DNA of 64,000 bases from Litoribrevibacter euphylliae (GTDB lineage: Bacteria > Pseudomonadota > Gammaproteobacteria > Pseudomonadales > Litoribrevibacteraceae), in assembly GCF_042646085.1 (NCBI RefSeq), contig NZ_JBHRSZ010000004.1:744001-808000 (forward strand), read 5' to 3'. Below the pieces are notes generated by a model. That model was not told the origin of the DNA. It made no database searches and was given only the letters and a program-made list of their open reading frames with translations. Made by a program: the position numbers and the translations under genes. Shown one piece after another: positions 41,808-51,830 of this stretch (within the stretch, counting starts at the first letter, position 1; every line of letters begins with the position of its first letter).

Positions 41808-44258
41808 GTGCTGAGTCACTTTCTAGCGCTTTCAGCGATTTATCATAGTTATATTCTTGCTTACTATTTCGATCAGCCCATCCGTTGGGTGATGCTGCTC
41901 GTTACTTTGAGCGTCGGCTATTTTACCTTAGGCCGCGATAAAGTCATTGTCTTATTTTGTCTTGTTTCAGTAATCCCGTTTATTTATCACTCTGACAGCC
42001 TTCAGAAGCAGGAACCACTTCCATATGACAGGTTCGTGTTGGAACTGAAACTGGAAGCAGTAAATGACTCAATTCAAAAAGAGTGGGGGACTAAAACCCC
42101 TTTTATTGTAGATGATGTTCTTAGTTGTGGGGCATTGGATAAAGAGGTGTGTGCTCAGCTACCAGAGAAGAAGTTGGATATAAACGATTATGGTGGTCAG
42201 GGGTATTTTGCTGGTGATCGGGTCATTGGGCGTGTCGTATTAAAGCCGGTATTGGGCTTTCTGAATCCAGGGGGATTTGATTATGAATACTGGATGTTTA
42301 CACGAGCTGTGTGGGCAAAAGGGTATTTCAAAGGCGAAACAGATGTTGTCTTTTCGGCTGAAAAAGCACGCTGGGCTACAAGGCTTAGTCGCTTTTTAGA
42401 TCGGTTGGCGACATCTAATTATAAAGAAAACAATCAAAATGCAGATGAGGACTTGTTCAGATACTCTGAAATCCCTGAGCGTGGAGTCGGTATTTTAAGA
42501 GCGTTAATGCTTGGTGATCGTTCTGTGCTGGATTCTGAAGACAGATCGGCTTTGGCTCAGTCAGGTTTAATACACTTGTTTGTTATTAGTGGTTTGCATA
42601 TTGGTTTGCTGTTTGGCTCAGTGTTTTTATGCCTAAAGATGCTGCTGGTCACGGTCACTGCTCGAATCAATATACCTATTTTGAAACTATCAAATATGGC
42701 GGCTTGCGCTTCGCTGATAACAGTGGCCTGGTATGTGGATCAGATTGGTTATCCTATCCCGGCGTTACGGGCTTTATTGTTTCTTGCAATATGGGTGTTT
42801 GCACGCCTTATTCAATGGGAAATATCGATTTATCAAGTGCTTAGTTTGGCAATGTTCCTGATTTTGTCTCTGTTTCCTGAAGAGTTGTTTTCCTTTGGCT
42901 TTTGGATGTCCTTTCTTGCTGTGTTTGCTCTTTCTTTGAGCTTTGTGGGTGTGCCACATTTTTCTGTTAATAATCGAACGGTCAAGCCAGTGAAAAAGAG
43001 GTACTTAGGGGTGGTTGATTTCGAAAAGTGGAAGCATTGGGGAGGCTTGGCAATTCGTGCGCAAGTCTTCGTTTTTCTGATGTTGTTCCCGTTGGTGACT
43101 GCATTAGGCACTCAGGCTAATCCGTTGGCTTTACTATGGAATTTGGTGTGTATTCCTGTCTTTGGTGTTGTCGTTGTACCTGTGCTGATGATGGCTTCTT
43201 CTCTCTTTGAAGTCTTGCCCGATTTATCGGCCTTAATGTTTAACGGCTTAGCTGTTGCACTAATTTGGTTTTTAGACCAGTTGATTCTCGTAAATTCTCT
43301 TATTCCTCCATTGATAAGTATACGAAGTTCTTCAGCAATAACTGGGCTGTTGCTAGCAGCTGTGCTTTTGTTGCTTATGCCTGTTGCACGTATTTTTCGC
43401 TTCTTCGCCATTGTAATAACTATTTTGCTTGTTTCTGTAACACCTGCTCAGAAGACAGATTTGGATGTCTGGTTTCTGGATGTTGGGCAGGCGTTGTCCA
43501 TTGTATTTATCAAAGACCATAAGGCATTTATCTATGATACAGGCTTTGCTTATGGTGGTTTTAATGCGGCGGACAGCGTGATTATTCCTTTTCTGAGAAA
43601 TCAGAATGTTGAAGGCGTTGAGCTAGTGGTTGTTAGTCACAAGGATCTTGATCACAGTGGTGGCATGCTGCCTTTAGTGAAGAGTCAATATTCTCCAAAG
43701 CAGATTCTGCAAAATTTCTCAGAACATCCAATGTTATATGGCGCAAGTCAGCGATGTGGTCGTTCTGTGAAGTTTGAGTGGCAGGGTCTTAGTCTTCAAG
43801 GATTGTGGCCTCCTGCAGAAACTGATGCAGACTCTGGTTTAACTTCTAACGATTCATCTTGTGTGCTTTTGTTGGATTACCAGGGAGAACAGATTTTACT
43901 GACGGGAGATATAACTCGAGGAGTGGAGTCTCAGTTAATGAATGACTACCCCAAGTTATTCAACAATGTGGTACTGATGTCTGCACCTCATCATGGGAGT
44001 AAAAGCTCGAGTTCAAGTAGCTTCATTCAGTACGTAGATCCTGAAATGGTCGTGGTTTCAAGTGGTCCGTTGAACAGATTCGGTCACCCTCATCAAGATG
44101 TGGTGAATCGATATAAATCGGATGATATACGTGTGTTTGAAACGGCGCGTTTAGGTGCGATACATTTTGCAGCGGAAGATGGCGGGGCGTTGCTTTTTAA
44201 AGAGGCTTTTTTAAGTGGTGACAAACCGTATTGGAGAACCACTCGACAGGCTCAGTGA
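41808..44258 (+). CDS. comEC: ComEC/Rec2 DNA-uptake channel
   Basis: Inner-membrane protein of 816 residues that carries single-stranded DNA into the cell during transformation. An N-terminal soluble domain is followed by the competence membrane domain with FVISGLHIGLLFG, and a C-terminal metallo-beta-lactamase domain with VVSHKDLDHSGGM and SAPHHGSKSS. The start is GTG 41808 with no clear ribosome site, so it could lie slightly further in. No other competence genes lie in the window. Confidence 0.88.
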   Translation: MLSHFLALSAIYHSYILAYYFDQPIRWVMLLVTLSVGYFTLGRDKVIVLFCLVSVIPFIYHSDSLQKQEPLPYDRFVLELKLEAVNDSIQKEWGTKTPFIVDDVLSCGALDKEVCAQLPEKKLDINDYGGQGYFAGDRVIGRVVLKPVLGFLNPGGFDYEYWMFTRAVWAKGYFKGETDVVFSAEKARWATRLSRFLDRLATSNYKENNQNADEDLFRYSEIPERGVGILRALMLGDRSVLDSEDRSALAQSGLIHLFVISGLHIGLLFGSVFLCLKMLLVTVTARINIPILKLSNMAACASLITVAWYVDQIGYPIPALRALLFLAIWVFARLIQWEISIYQVLSLAMFLILSLFPEELFSFGFWMSFLAVFALSLSFVGVPHFSVNNRTVKPVKKRYLGVVDFEKWKHWGGLAIRAQVFVFLMLFPLVTALGTQANPLALLWNLVCIPVFGVVVVPVLMMASSLFEVLPDLSALMFNGLAVALIWFLDQLILVNSLIPPLISIRSSSAITGLLLAAVLLLLMPVARIFRFFAIVITILLVSVTPAQKTDLDVWFLDVGQALSIVFIKDHKAFIYDTGFAYGGFNAADSVIIPFLRNQNVEGVELVVVSHKDLDHSGGMLPLVKSQYSPKQILQNFSEHPMLYGASQRCGRSVKFEWQGLSLQGLWPPAETDADSGLTSNDSSCVLLLDYQGEQILLTGDITRGVESQLMNDYPKLFNNVVLMSAPHHGSKSSSSSSFIQYVDPEMVVVSSGPLNRFGHPHQDVVNRYKSDDIRVFETARLGAIHFAAEDGGALLFKEAFLSGDKPYWRTTRQAQ

Positions 44259-44338
44259 TAGTTTTTGCGATTGAGTTAAAAAACCTTTATTCTCAGTCCG
44301 TTATTATGTTGCCCAATAAAAATCAGGGAGATTTAAGC

Positions 44339-44968
44339 GTGTTTGAGCTAGTAAAAGCCGGTGGTTGGTTGATGTACCCAATCCTTGCCTGTTCTGTAAT
44401 CGCAATGGGAATAATTATTGAACGATTTTGGTCGCTCAGAGCCAGTAAAGTGGCACCCCGAAAGCTATTAGCCCAAGTCTGGGTTTGGATTCAGAATACT
44501 GAACTGGATAAAGATAAATTACGCGCTTTAAAACAGCAATCTATGCTGGGTAGCGTCTTTGCTGCGGGTCTTAATAATTCTTCTAAAGGCCGTGAAGTGA
44601 TGAAAGAAAGTCTTGAGGAGCAGGCTAGCCATGTTGCTCATGAAATGGAGCGTTATTTGAATACGCTAGGTACTGTTGCTTCTATCACGCCGCTTCTGGG
44701 TTTGTTGGGTACCGTAATCGGCATGATTAAGGTGTTTAACGACATTATGTTGCAAGGTACAGGTAATGCAAATGTACTTGCTGGCGGTATCAGTGAGGCC
44801 TTGATTACAACTGCTGCAGGTTTGACGGTAGCTATTCCTGCTATGATTTTTTATCGTTATTTTACTCGAAAAATTGATGAACATCTGGTCTTTATGGAGC
44901 AGGAATCAATCAAGTTGGTTGAGGTTCTGCAAGGCAACCGCAAGGTGGATATGTCTGAGGGAGATTGA
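44339..44968 (+). CDS. exbB: ExbB/TolQ-type proton-channel protein
   Basis: Inner-membrane subunit of a proton-driven motor that energises TonB or a Tol-like partner. I start at GTG 44339, eight bases after AGGGAG (44325-44330), giving 209 residues beginning FELVKAGGW; this fits homologues at this locus, while the frame from 44231 adds unrelated residues overlapping comEC. Three membrane helices are visible, with SITPLLGLLGTVIGMI and ISEALITTAAGLTVAIPAM as family blocks. The next gene, exbD, begins 2 bp past its stop. Confidence 0.9.
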   Translation: MFELVKAGGWLMYPILACSVIAMGIIIERFWSLRASKVAPRKLLAQVWVWIQNTELDKDKLRALKQQSMLGSVFAAGLNNSSKGREVMKESLEEQASHVAHEMERYLNTLGTVASITPLLGLLGTVIGMIKVFNDIMLQGTGNANVLAGGISEALITTAAGLTVAIPAMIFYRYFTRKIDEHLVFMEQESIKLVEVLQGNRKVDMSEGD

Positions 44969-44970
44969 TC

Positions 44971-45387
44971 TTGAATTTTCGAACGAAAAAACGAGACGAT
45001 GTCTCTGTTGATCTGACTCCTTTGATCGATGTTGTATTTTTGCTGCTGATTTTCTTTATGGTTTCAACGACGTTTACTAAAGAAACTCATTTAGAAATTG
45101 ATCTTCCAGAGAGTTCGGCAGAGGCGACGAGCTCTGAAGAAGTGGAGTTAATTGAGATCGTAGTGAATGCTAATGGTGATTATGCCATTAATGGTAAAAA
45201 TCTGATCAATAATAAATTGGATACGCTGAAACGAGCGATTCAGAAAACATCCAATGGGAAGTCAGATTTACCTATGGTTATTACGGCTGATGCCAGTGTG
45301 GCACATGAGTATGTCGTTCGCGCTATGGATGCTGCAGGGCAGCTTGGATTCACTAAACTGAGTATTACGACAAAGCAGGCTCAATAG
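44971..45387 (+). CDS. exbD: ExbD/TolR-type motor protein
   Basis: A 138-residue partner of ExbB with one membrane helix (about 18-38), VDLTPLIDVVFLLLIFFMV, whose aspartate is the proton-carrying residue, and a periplasmic domain. I choose TTG 44971: GAGGGAG (44957-44963) is then seven bases upstream; the TTG at 44965 lies too near that site. lpxK starts one base after its stop. Confidence 0.9.
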   Translation: MNFRTKKRDDVSVDLTPLIDVVFLLLIFFMVSTTFTKETHLEIDLPESSAEATSSEEVELIEIVVNANGDYAINGKNLINNKLDTLKRAIQKTSNGKSDLPMVITADASVAHEYVVRAMDAAGQLGFTKLSITTKQAQ

Positions 45388-45388
45388 T

Positions 45389-46408
45389 ATGAGTTCGATT
45401 GAATCGGCCTGGTATAAAGGGGCGAAGTGGTTAAAGCTGCTTCGCCCTTTGAGCAATTTAGCAGAGCATTATGCTCGATCAAAAAGAAACCGCTTCTTGT
45501 CCTCCCAAGTTCAAAACCAAATCATCACTTCTAACGGCAAATCCATTCCCCTTATTATTGTTGGAAACATTTCTGTCGGCGGTACAGGAAAAACTCCTTT
45601 TACGATTGCATTAGCGCGTTTTCTAGAATCGAAAGGCAAAAAGGTTGGTATTGTTAGTCGTGGCTATGGCAGTCAATTGAAGTCTTTTCCTTATGAAGTG
45701 CAGTTAAATTCGCTTCCTGAAGATTCTGGTGATGAACCATTGCTACTTAAGCAGCGCTTGGGGTGTCCGGTAATTATTGCACCGGATCGGATAGCAGCGA
45801 TTGACTTGCTTGTGAGTCGTTATGATCTTGACGTGATTTTGTCTGATGATGGTATGCAGCATTATCGTATGCCGAGAACTTTGGAGATTGCGTTGGTTGA
45901 TGGTCAGCGAGGACTAGGGAATGGTCGAATGCTACCTGAAGGGCCATTAAGAGAGCCTTGTGAACGGTTATCTTCCGTGGACTTTGTTGTGGTAAACAGT
46001 GCTTCTGATGCATTCCCTGATGGTTTTGATTTCGAATGGACAGAGTGGTTCAAGCAGTATTCTTATCATGTAATGAGTATCCGCCCAGGGCAATTTTATC
46101 GACTGGATAACGATGAGCAGGAAGTTATTGTTGGTGAATCCGTTTATGCGGTTTCTGGTATTGGAAATCCCGAAAGATTTTATAACACTTTGTCGTCGCT
46201 CGGCGTAAAATACAGCCCTAAACCATTTAAAGATCATCATAAGTTTGAGCTGCTGGATTTTGTTGATATGGCAGATCAGCGAATAGTAATGACAGAGAAA
46301 GATGCTGTTAAGTGTCGTACTCTGGATCTTGGTAATGCGGTTTATCTTTCTATCGAGGCTGAACTTGATGCCTCTCTTTTTGATCAAATCTACAGTCGAC
46401 TTTTTTAG
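45389..46408 (+). CDS. lpxK: Tetraacyldisaccharide 4'-kinase LpxK
   Basis: Phosphorylates the lipid A precursor at the 4' position, at the cytoplasmic face of the inner membrane. The 339-residue protein has an N-terminal hydrophobic anchor and the P-loop NISVGGTGKT (60-69). IVSRGYGS and VILSDDGMQHYRM are family motifs. It sits between exbD and kdsB, as in Pseudomonas; there is no msbA here. Confidence 0.94.
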   Translation: MSSIESAWYKGAKWLKLLRPLSNLAEHYARSKRNRFLSSQVQNQIITSNGKSIPLIIVGNISVGGTGKTPFTIALARFLESKGKKVGIVSRGYGSQLKSFPYEVQLNSLPEDSGDEPLLLKQRLGCPVIIAPDRIAAIDLLVSRYDLDVILSDDGMQHYRMPRTLEIALVDGQRGLGNGRMLPEGPLREPCERLSSVDFVVVNSASDAFPDGFDFEWTEWFKQYSYHVMSIRPGQFYRLDNDEQEVIVGESVYAVSGIGNPERFYNTLSSLGVKYSPKPFKDHHKFELLDFVDMADQRIVMTEKDAVKCRTLDLGNAVYLSIEAELDASLFDQIYSRLF

Positions 46409-46419
46409 TTGGAGTTTTT

Positions 46420-47184
46420 ATGAGTTTTTCAGTCGTCATTCCTGCACGTTATGCTTCATCCCGTTTACCAGGTAAGCCTTTAAAAGACATTGCAGGCAAG
46501 CCGATGATTCAGCACGTCTATGAAAGAGCGCTAGAAAGTGAGGCTAAAGAAGTCATTATTGCTACTGATGATGAGCGAATTCAAAAAGTAGCAGAAGGTT
46601 TTGGTGCTAAAGTATGCATGACTAATCCGGATCATGCATCAGGTACAGATCGTCTTCAGGAAGTTGTTTCCCAGCTAAATTACTATGCCGACGACATTGT
46701 AGTGAATGTCCAAGGGGATGAGCCTTTGATTCCTTCTCGAGTAATCAATCAGGTGGCGCATAATCTTTCTGCTGAGCATGAGGCGAGCATTGCAACCTTG
46801 TATGAGCCGATTGAAAGAATCGAAGATGTATTTAATCCAAATATTGTCCAGGTGGTGACGGATAAGAACGATTATGCATTGTATTTCTCAAGAGCCCCGA
46901 TTCCTTATGCACGAGATGATTTTGCTCAATCAAAAGATGAATTGCCGAAGTCTGTGAGCTTTAAGCGTCACATTGGCGTTTACGCCTATAGAGTTAACTT
47001 ACTGAATCACTTCGTTAAATGGGACGAGGCACCAATTGAAACCGCCGAGTGTTTGGAACAGCTTCGAGCCTTATGGAATGGCGCGAAAATTCATGTAGCG
47101 CTTGCTGATGAAATTCCACCGGGCGGTGTTGATACGGAAGAAGATTTAGAGCGTGTTCGAGCTTTCTTCAATCAACAGGGGTGA
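46420..47184 (+). CDS. kdsB: CMP-Kdo synthetase KdsB
   Basis: Activates Kdo with CTP for lipopolysaccharide core synthesis. The 254-residue protein starts MSFSVVIPARYASSRLPGKPL, the nucleotide-binding signature of the family, followed by VVNVQGDEPLI and YFSRAPIPY. It follows lpxK by 11 bp. The small YcaR/Trm112-like gene often found between them is absent. Confidence 0.95.
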   Translation: MSFSVVIPARYASSRLPGKPLKDIAGKPMIQHVYERALESEAKEVIIATDDERIQKVAEGFGAKVCMTNPDHASGTDRLQEVVSQLNYYADDIVVNVQGDEPLIPSRVINQVAHNLSAEHEASIATLYEPIERIEDVFNPNIVQVVTDKNDYALYFSRAPIPYARDDFAQSKDELPKSVSFKRHIGVYAYRVNLLNHFVKWDEAPIETAECLEQLRALWNGAKIHVALADEIPPGGVDTEEDLERVRAFFNQQG

Positions 47185-47188
47185 TTCG

Positions 47189-47659
47189 GTGAAGGTTTTA
47201 TTTGTTTGTCTCGGTAATATTTGTCGTTCGCCTACGGCTGATGGTGTATTTCGGAAAATGATTCAGCAGGCTGATTTAGAAGAGCAAGTTACAGTGGATT
47301 CTGCTGGCACGGCAGCTTGGCATATTGGGAAGTCCCCCGACCCTAGATCACAAGAGTTTGCTGAGCGTCGAGGTTATGACTTGTCAGCTTTGAGGGCACG
47401 ACAGGTGTCTGTTGAAGATTTTCATCGCTTTGATTTGTTGTTGGCAATGGACAGTGAAAATTACGCGAATCTTCTTGAGTTGTGTCCTGAAGGTGCTGAT
47501 TTCAAAGTTAAGAAGCTGTTGAGTTATGGTTTGCTTAAGCCGAATGCGGATGTTCCTGATCCATATTATGGCGGGGATAAGGGCTTTGAAGAGGTGCTGG
47601 ATCTAGTTGAGGATGCTTGCGGGCAATTATTGAAGCAAATTCAGAGTGGTTTGAAGTAA
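47189..47659 (+). CDS. Low-molecular-weight protein tyrosine phosphatase
   Basis: A 156-residue phosphatase with the P-loop CLGNICRS (C7 nucleophile, R13) and the general acid in PDPYYGG. The start is GTG 47189, after AGGGG (47177-47181); the frame back to 47153 overlaps kdsB and is not needed. Relatives in this position control exopolysaccharide or cell-wall enzymes, but the target is not evident here. Confidence 0.9.
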   Translation: MKVLFVCLGNICRSPTADGVFRKMIQQADLEEQVTVDSAGTAAWHIGKSPDPRSQEFAERRGYDLSALRARQVSVEDFHRFDLLLAMDSENYANLLELCPEGADFKVKKLLSYGLLKPNADVPDPYYGGDKGFEEVLDLVEDACGQLLKQIQSGLK

Positions 47660-47660
47660 A

Positions 47661-48710
47661 TTGTCAGAGCATAAAACGAGTCAATTAAGAGTTGAACAAA
47701 ACGTAAACCTTAAGCCTCTGAATACGTTTGGGTTAGAGGCTATTGCTAAATATTACGTTAGGCCGAGCTCTCTCGATCAGCTGCAGCAGGCATATGAGTT
47801 TGCCAAAGAGCATGGCCTGGCGTGCTTGGTTTTAGGGGGCGGCAGCAATATCCTATTCAAGCAAGATCATTATTCTGGTCTTGTTATTCATCTGGATATA
47901 CAAGGCATTCATGTTGAAGAAACCAATGACCAGTTTTATGTGGTTGTTGGTGCCAGTGAAAATTGGCATGAGCTAACACAGTTTTGTGTTAACAAAGGAA
48001 TTATCGGACTTGAGAATTTATCTCTCATTCCGGGTTCTGTAGGTGCTTGTCCTGTCCAGAATATTGGTGCTTACGGTGTTGAGGTTGCTGAGTTTATTTC
48101 AACCGTGCTTTGTTATGATCCGACTGAGGGGCAGGTTGTTGAGCTTACGGCAGAGCAATGTGCTTTCGGGTATCGAGACAGTGTGTTTAAGCGTGATAAA
48201 GCACATTGGGTCATTCTTGAAGTTCGATTTGTTTTCTCTAAGAGTAGGAAGCTTTCACTTGAGTATGGGGATATTGCAAATAGAGTTGATGCAAAGATCC
48301 AGGATGATCCACGTCTTGCCCTTAGCCCTAGGTTGATTTCAGAGGTTATTTGCGAAATTCGATCTGAAAAATTACCAGACCCTAGTATTACTGGTAACGC
48401 TGGTAGCTTTTTTAAAAATCCTATTGTTGATGCCTCTGTATTTGAAGTGCTAAAAGCCAAGTATCCTCAGCTTGTTGCCCATCCTTATGGCAGTCAATAT
48501 AAGTTAGCGGCTGGCTGGCTAATTGATTTCTTAGGCTTTAAGGGAAAAACTGTTGGGGGGGCAGGCGTTCATAAATTGCAAGCCTTGGTGCTGGTGAATA
48601 ATTCGGGTCATGCAACCTCGAAAGAGTTGTTTGATTTGGTCGGAATGATTCGACAAGAAGTGAAAAGTAACTTTGGTATTGATCTTGAAATTGAGCCAAG
48701 AGTGATCTAA
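47661..48710 (+). CDS. murB: UDP-N-acetylenolpyruvoylglucosamine reductase MurB
   Basis: FAD enzyme that makes UDP-N-acetylmuramate, 349 residues (type I, E. coli 342). Flavin-binding CLVLGGGSNILF, the central IPGSVGACPVQNIGAYGVE and the catalytic-serine stretch GNAGSFFKNP are present. It begins with TTG at 47661, one base after the phosphatase stop (TAA, 47657-47659). A terminator follows. Confidence 0.94.
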   Translation: MSEHKTSQLRVEQNVNLKPLNTFGLEAIAKYYVRPSSLDQLQQAYEFAKEHGLACLVLGGGSNILFKQDHYSGLVIHLDIQGIHVEETNDQFYVVVGASENWHELTQFCVNKGIIGLENLSLIPGSVGACPVQNIGAYGVEVAEFISTVLCYDPTEGQVVELTAEQCAFGYRDSVFKRDKAHWVILEVRFVFSKSRKLSLEYGDIANRVDAKIQDDPRLALSPRLISEVICEIRSEKLPDPSITGNAGSFFKNPIVDASVFEVLKAKYPQLVAHPYGSQYKLAAGWLIDFLGFKGKTVGGAGVHKLQALVLVNNSGHATSKELFDLVGMIRQEVKSNFGIDLEIEPRVI

Positions 48711-48806
48711 ATGTAGCTTTTGGGTAGCTAGCTAAGCCTGAATTTATTTCTGAGATAAGAGTTTACTGTTAATCATCTGTTTAATCAGTTGGTTTTAAAA
48801 GATAAC

Positions 48807-48836
48807 AAAAAGCCCAGCATTTGCTGGGCTTTTTAT
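48807..48836. terminator. Bidirectional terminator between murB and rne
   Basis: AGCCCAGC (48811-48818) pairs with GCTGGGCT (48823-48830), flanked by A-run and T-run. Confidence 0.94.
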
Positions 48837-48851
48837 TTAAGAAGTTAATGC

Positions 48852-51830
48852 TTATTCCGGTGCTTTATCCGTTTGAGGTTGAGCGCTTTGCTCGGTCGGC
48901 TGCGGTTGTGTGTCCGGTGTTTCATTAACAGTTGTTTCTGGTTTGCTTTGCTCAGCCTGAGGAGCTTGCTCTGCTACCTCTTTAGTTTGAACAACTGCTT
49001 TACGCTGAGAGCGGCGAGGCTTGGTAACAACAGGTTTGGATTCAGGCGCAGGTGCTGGCTCAAGAGAACCACTAGGCGACTCAATCTTAGTTGGTACAAT
49101 CTTGGGTGTTGTTACAGCTTTTGCTTCATCAGAGCTTTTAGTCTCGGTAGCGTTGTCTTCATTGGTTTTCGTTTCCGCAGCGACTTTGCGGCGCTGGCTT
49201 CTACGAGCGCGTTGTGGCGGTTTTACCGGTGACGCTTCCTGATTTTCAGCTTTCGAAGCTTCGTTTTTTGAAGTTTCTTTCTGTTCTGAGGAGGTTTCTT
49301 TCGCTTTCTCTTGCTTCTCAGTAGCTTTCGGTGCCTTAGTATTCTTGGCTTTTGCTTTTTCTTCGTCGGCAGCAAGAGTTAGAGATAACTGCTCTTCGTT
49401 AATGCTTTTAACTTGCTCTGAATTCGCGTTGTTTTCAGTTGCCTGGTCAGAAGAATTGCCAGAAGATTGTTCTTCTTTCTTAGTCTCAGGCGCTTCTGCT
49501 GTTTTAGCTTGTGCTGATTGCTCAGACTTTGTCTCTGGCTTGCTTTCTGTCTGGATGTTTCCGACTTTTTCTTCGGCTTTCTTCCAAACATTCTCTGCAG
49601 GAGATTCAGTCTTGGCTTGCTCTGCTTTTGCCTCTGTCTCTTTTTTAGCTGCTGCTTTAGGCGCTTGTTGTGGCGCTTTTTCTGGCGTAGGCGTCGAGGT
49701 CTGAGGTGCTTGTTCAGACGTTACTTGAGTTGAAGTCTGAGTTTCAGTTCCAGTTTCATCGTTATTTAAACGCTGTTCTCTTTTAGGAGACTGGTTCTTT
49801 CTGCGCTGAGTGTTGCTCTTTCTGTTGCGGCGACGAGGCTTGTTATCATCACGGCTTTGAGCTTCGCCTTTTTGAGCGTCAGACGGTTTCTGGTTGTCTG
49901 CGGCTTGTTGCTGCTTCGCTTTATTAGGCTTTTCATCCTCGCGCTTTTTGGTAGGGCGGTCTTGCGGCTTTTCGTTCGAACGGGTGTTCTTACGGTCAGC
50001 TTGTTGTTTTCCGCCTTTGGCATTGCGATTATCAGAATTGCGTTTCTGATTGCTCTTGCTGTTACGCTTGTTGTCTTGCGGTTTGCGCTTGGCTGTTGAG
50101 GATGTTTTACGTTGTTGTGTATTTTGCTCTTCTGCTTCTTCATTCTTGAAGAAACCTGCGAAGCTTGCTGAAAGTCGAGCAAAGAAGCCTTCTTTCTTCT
50201 CTTCGGTTTGAGAAACTGGTGCCGGAGATGAGTGAACTACTGATTTAACAGCGGCTTCTGTTTTTACAATTGCTTTAGGTGTTGTTGCTTCCACTACTTC
50301 TGGTGTAGGAGCTTCAGGGATCATGGCAATTGTAGATTCATTGCGTGTTTCAGCAACGTGATCGTCACGCAGGCGAATAACTTCGTACTTTGGTGTTTCC
50401 ATGTATTGGTTTGGAACAATAAGTACTTTTACGCCTTGTTCTTTTTCAATTCGTAGCAATTGCTGGCGTTTTTCGTTGGTTAGATAGGTACCCACTGAAA
50501 TAGGAACGATCGCGCGTACTTCTGAAGTGCGCTCTTTGAACGCTTCTTCTTGGACTAGGCGCATGATCGACAATGCTAGCGATTCAGTATCTCGGATGGT
50601 TCCATGGCCGCTACAACGAGGACATACAATACCTGATGTTTCGCCTAGGGAAGGGCGTAAACGTTGACGAGACATTTCAAGTAGACCAAAACGAGAGATT
50701 CGACCTACTTGAACTCGTGCACGATCCATTTCTAACGCTTCGCGTAGTCTGTTCTCTACTTCACGCTGATTACGGCTTTGAAGCATATCAATGAAGTCGA
50801 TAACGATAAGTCCGCCCATATCGCGCAGACGAAGCTGACGCGCGATTTCATCCGCGGCTTCCAGGTTGGTCATCAAAGCGGTTTCTTCGATGTCACCACC
50901 TTTGGTAGCACGAGCAGAGTTAATATCAATCGAGACAAGTGCTTCTGTAGGGTCGATTACTATAGACCCGCCAGAAGGGAGTTTAACTTCACGCTGGAAC
51001 GCTGTTTCGATTTGGCTTTCAATCTGGTAGCGATTGAATAGAGGTACTGCGTCTTCGTAAGGCTTAATCTTGTTCGAATAATGAGGCATTACCTGATTAA
51101 TAAAAGTAACTGCATCATTATGAACTGAGCGGTTGTCGATTAGTACTTCACCAATGTCTTTGCGCAAATAGTCACGAATAGCGCGGATGATGACATTACT
51201 TTCCTGATAAATTAGGAAAGGCGCTTCGCGCTCTTCTGAAGCTGATTTGATGGTGGTCCAGATAGTCGTTAGGTAGTTTAGATCCCATTGAAGATCTTCG
51301 GTGCTGCGACCTACGCCGGCAGTACGAACAATAACGCCCATGTCGCGAGGTACTTCTAAGCCAGACATTGCGTCGCGTAGTTGAGCGCGATCATCGCCTT
51401 CAATGCGGCGTGAAATTCCGCCAGCACGAGGGTTGTTTGGCATTAATACTAGATAGCGACCAGCAAGTGAAATAAAGGTGGTTAGGGCTGCACCTTTGTT
51501 GCCGCGCTCTTCTTTGTCTACCTGAACAATCACTTCTTGACCTTCTTGAAGAAGTTCTTTGATGTTTAGGCGTTGACCGCGTTCTGGTTTGCTAGTGAAG
51601 TATTCTTTGGAAATTTCTTTTAAAGGAAGGAATCCGTGACGTTCTGCACCAAAATCAACGAAAGCAGCTTCTAAACTTGGTTCAATACGAGTGATTTTAC
51701 CTTTATAGATATTTGCTTTCTTTTGTTCGCGAGTGCCAGACTCGATATCTAGGTCGTATAGGCGCTGGCCGTCAACAAGAGCAACACGCAACTCTTCTGG
51801 ATGAGTTGCGTTAATTAGCATTCTCTTCAT
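48852..51830 (-). CDS. rne: Ribonuclease E
   Basis: Endoribonuclease that starts mRNA decay and processes rRNA and tRNA, anchored at the inner membrane. The 992-residue protein has an S1 domain (about 36-118), a catalytic DNase-I-like region with D302 and D345 as metal ligands, and the zinc-link CPRCSGHG (C403, C406). From about 515 on it is a long disordered tail rich in Lys/Arg then Glu/Ala/Gln, the degradosome scaffold. Its unusual codon runs explain the many false reading frames on the other strand. Confidence 0.95.
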   Translation of the reverse strand: MKRMLINATHPEELRVALVDGQRLYDLDIESGTREQKKANIYKGKITRIEPSLEAAFVDFGAERHGFLPLKEISKEYFTSKPERGQRLNIKELLQEGQEVIVQVDKEERGNKGAALTTFISLAGRYLVLMPNNPRAGGISRRIEGDDRAQLRDAMSGLEVPRDMGVIVRTAGVGRSTEDLQWDLNYLTTIWTTIKSASEEREAPFLIYQESNVIIRAIRDYLRKDIGEVLIDNRSVHNDAVTFINQVMPHYSNKIKPYEDAVPLFNRYQIESQIETAFQREVKLPSGGSIVIDPTEALVSIDINSARATKGGDIEETALMTNLEAADEIARQLRLRDMGGLIVIDFIDMLQSRNQREVENRLREALEMDRARVQVGRISRFGLLEMSRQRLRPSLGETSGIVCPRCSGHGTIRDTESLALSIMRLVQEEAFKERTSEVRAIVPISVGTYLTNEKRQQLLRIEKEQGVKVLIVPNQYMETPKYEVIRLRDDHVAETRNESTIAMIPEAPTPEVVEATTPKAIVKTEAAVKSVVHSSPAPVSQTEEKKEGFFARLSASFAGFFKNEEAEEQNTQQRKTSSTAKRKPQDNKRNSKSNQKRNSDNRNAKGGKQQADRKNTRSNEKPQDRPTKKREDEKPNKAKQQQAADNQKPSDAQKGEAQSRDDNKPRRRNRKSNTQRRKNQSPKREQRLNNDETGTETQTSTQVTSEQAPQTSTPTPEKAPQQAPKAAAKKETEAKAEQAKTESPAENVWKKAEEKVGNIQTESKPETKSEQSAQAKTAEAPETKKEEQSSGNSSDQATENNANSEQVKSINEEQLSLTLAADEEKAKAKNTKAPKATEKQEKAKETSSEQKETSKNEASKAENQEASPVKPPQRARRSQRRKVAAETKTNEDNATETKSSDEAKAVTTPKIVPTKIESPSGSLEPAPAPESKPVVTKPRRSQRKAVVQTKEVAEQAPQAEQSKPETTVNETPDTQPQPTEQSAQPQTDKAPE

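Noticed and set aside
48873..50099. Several long plus-strand frames inside rne
   Set aside because: They mirror the biased codons of the RNase E tail and encode low-complexity hydrophobic runs.
49766..50182. 138-codon minus-strand frame within rne as a separate gene
   Set aside because: It is an out-of-frame reading of the Lys/Arg/Gln-rich tail on the same strand.
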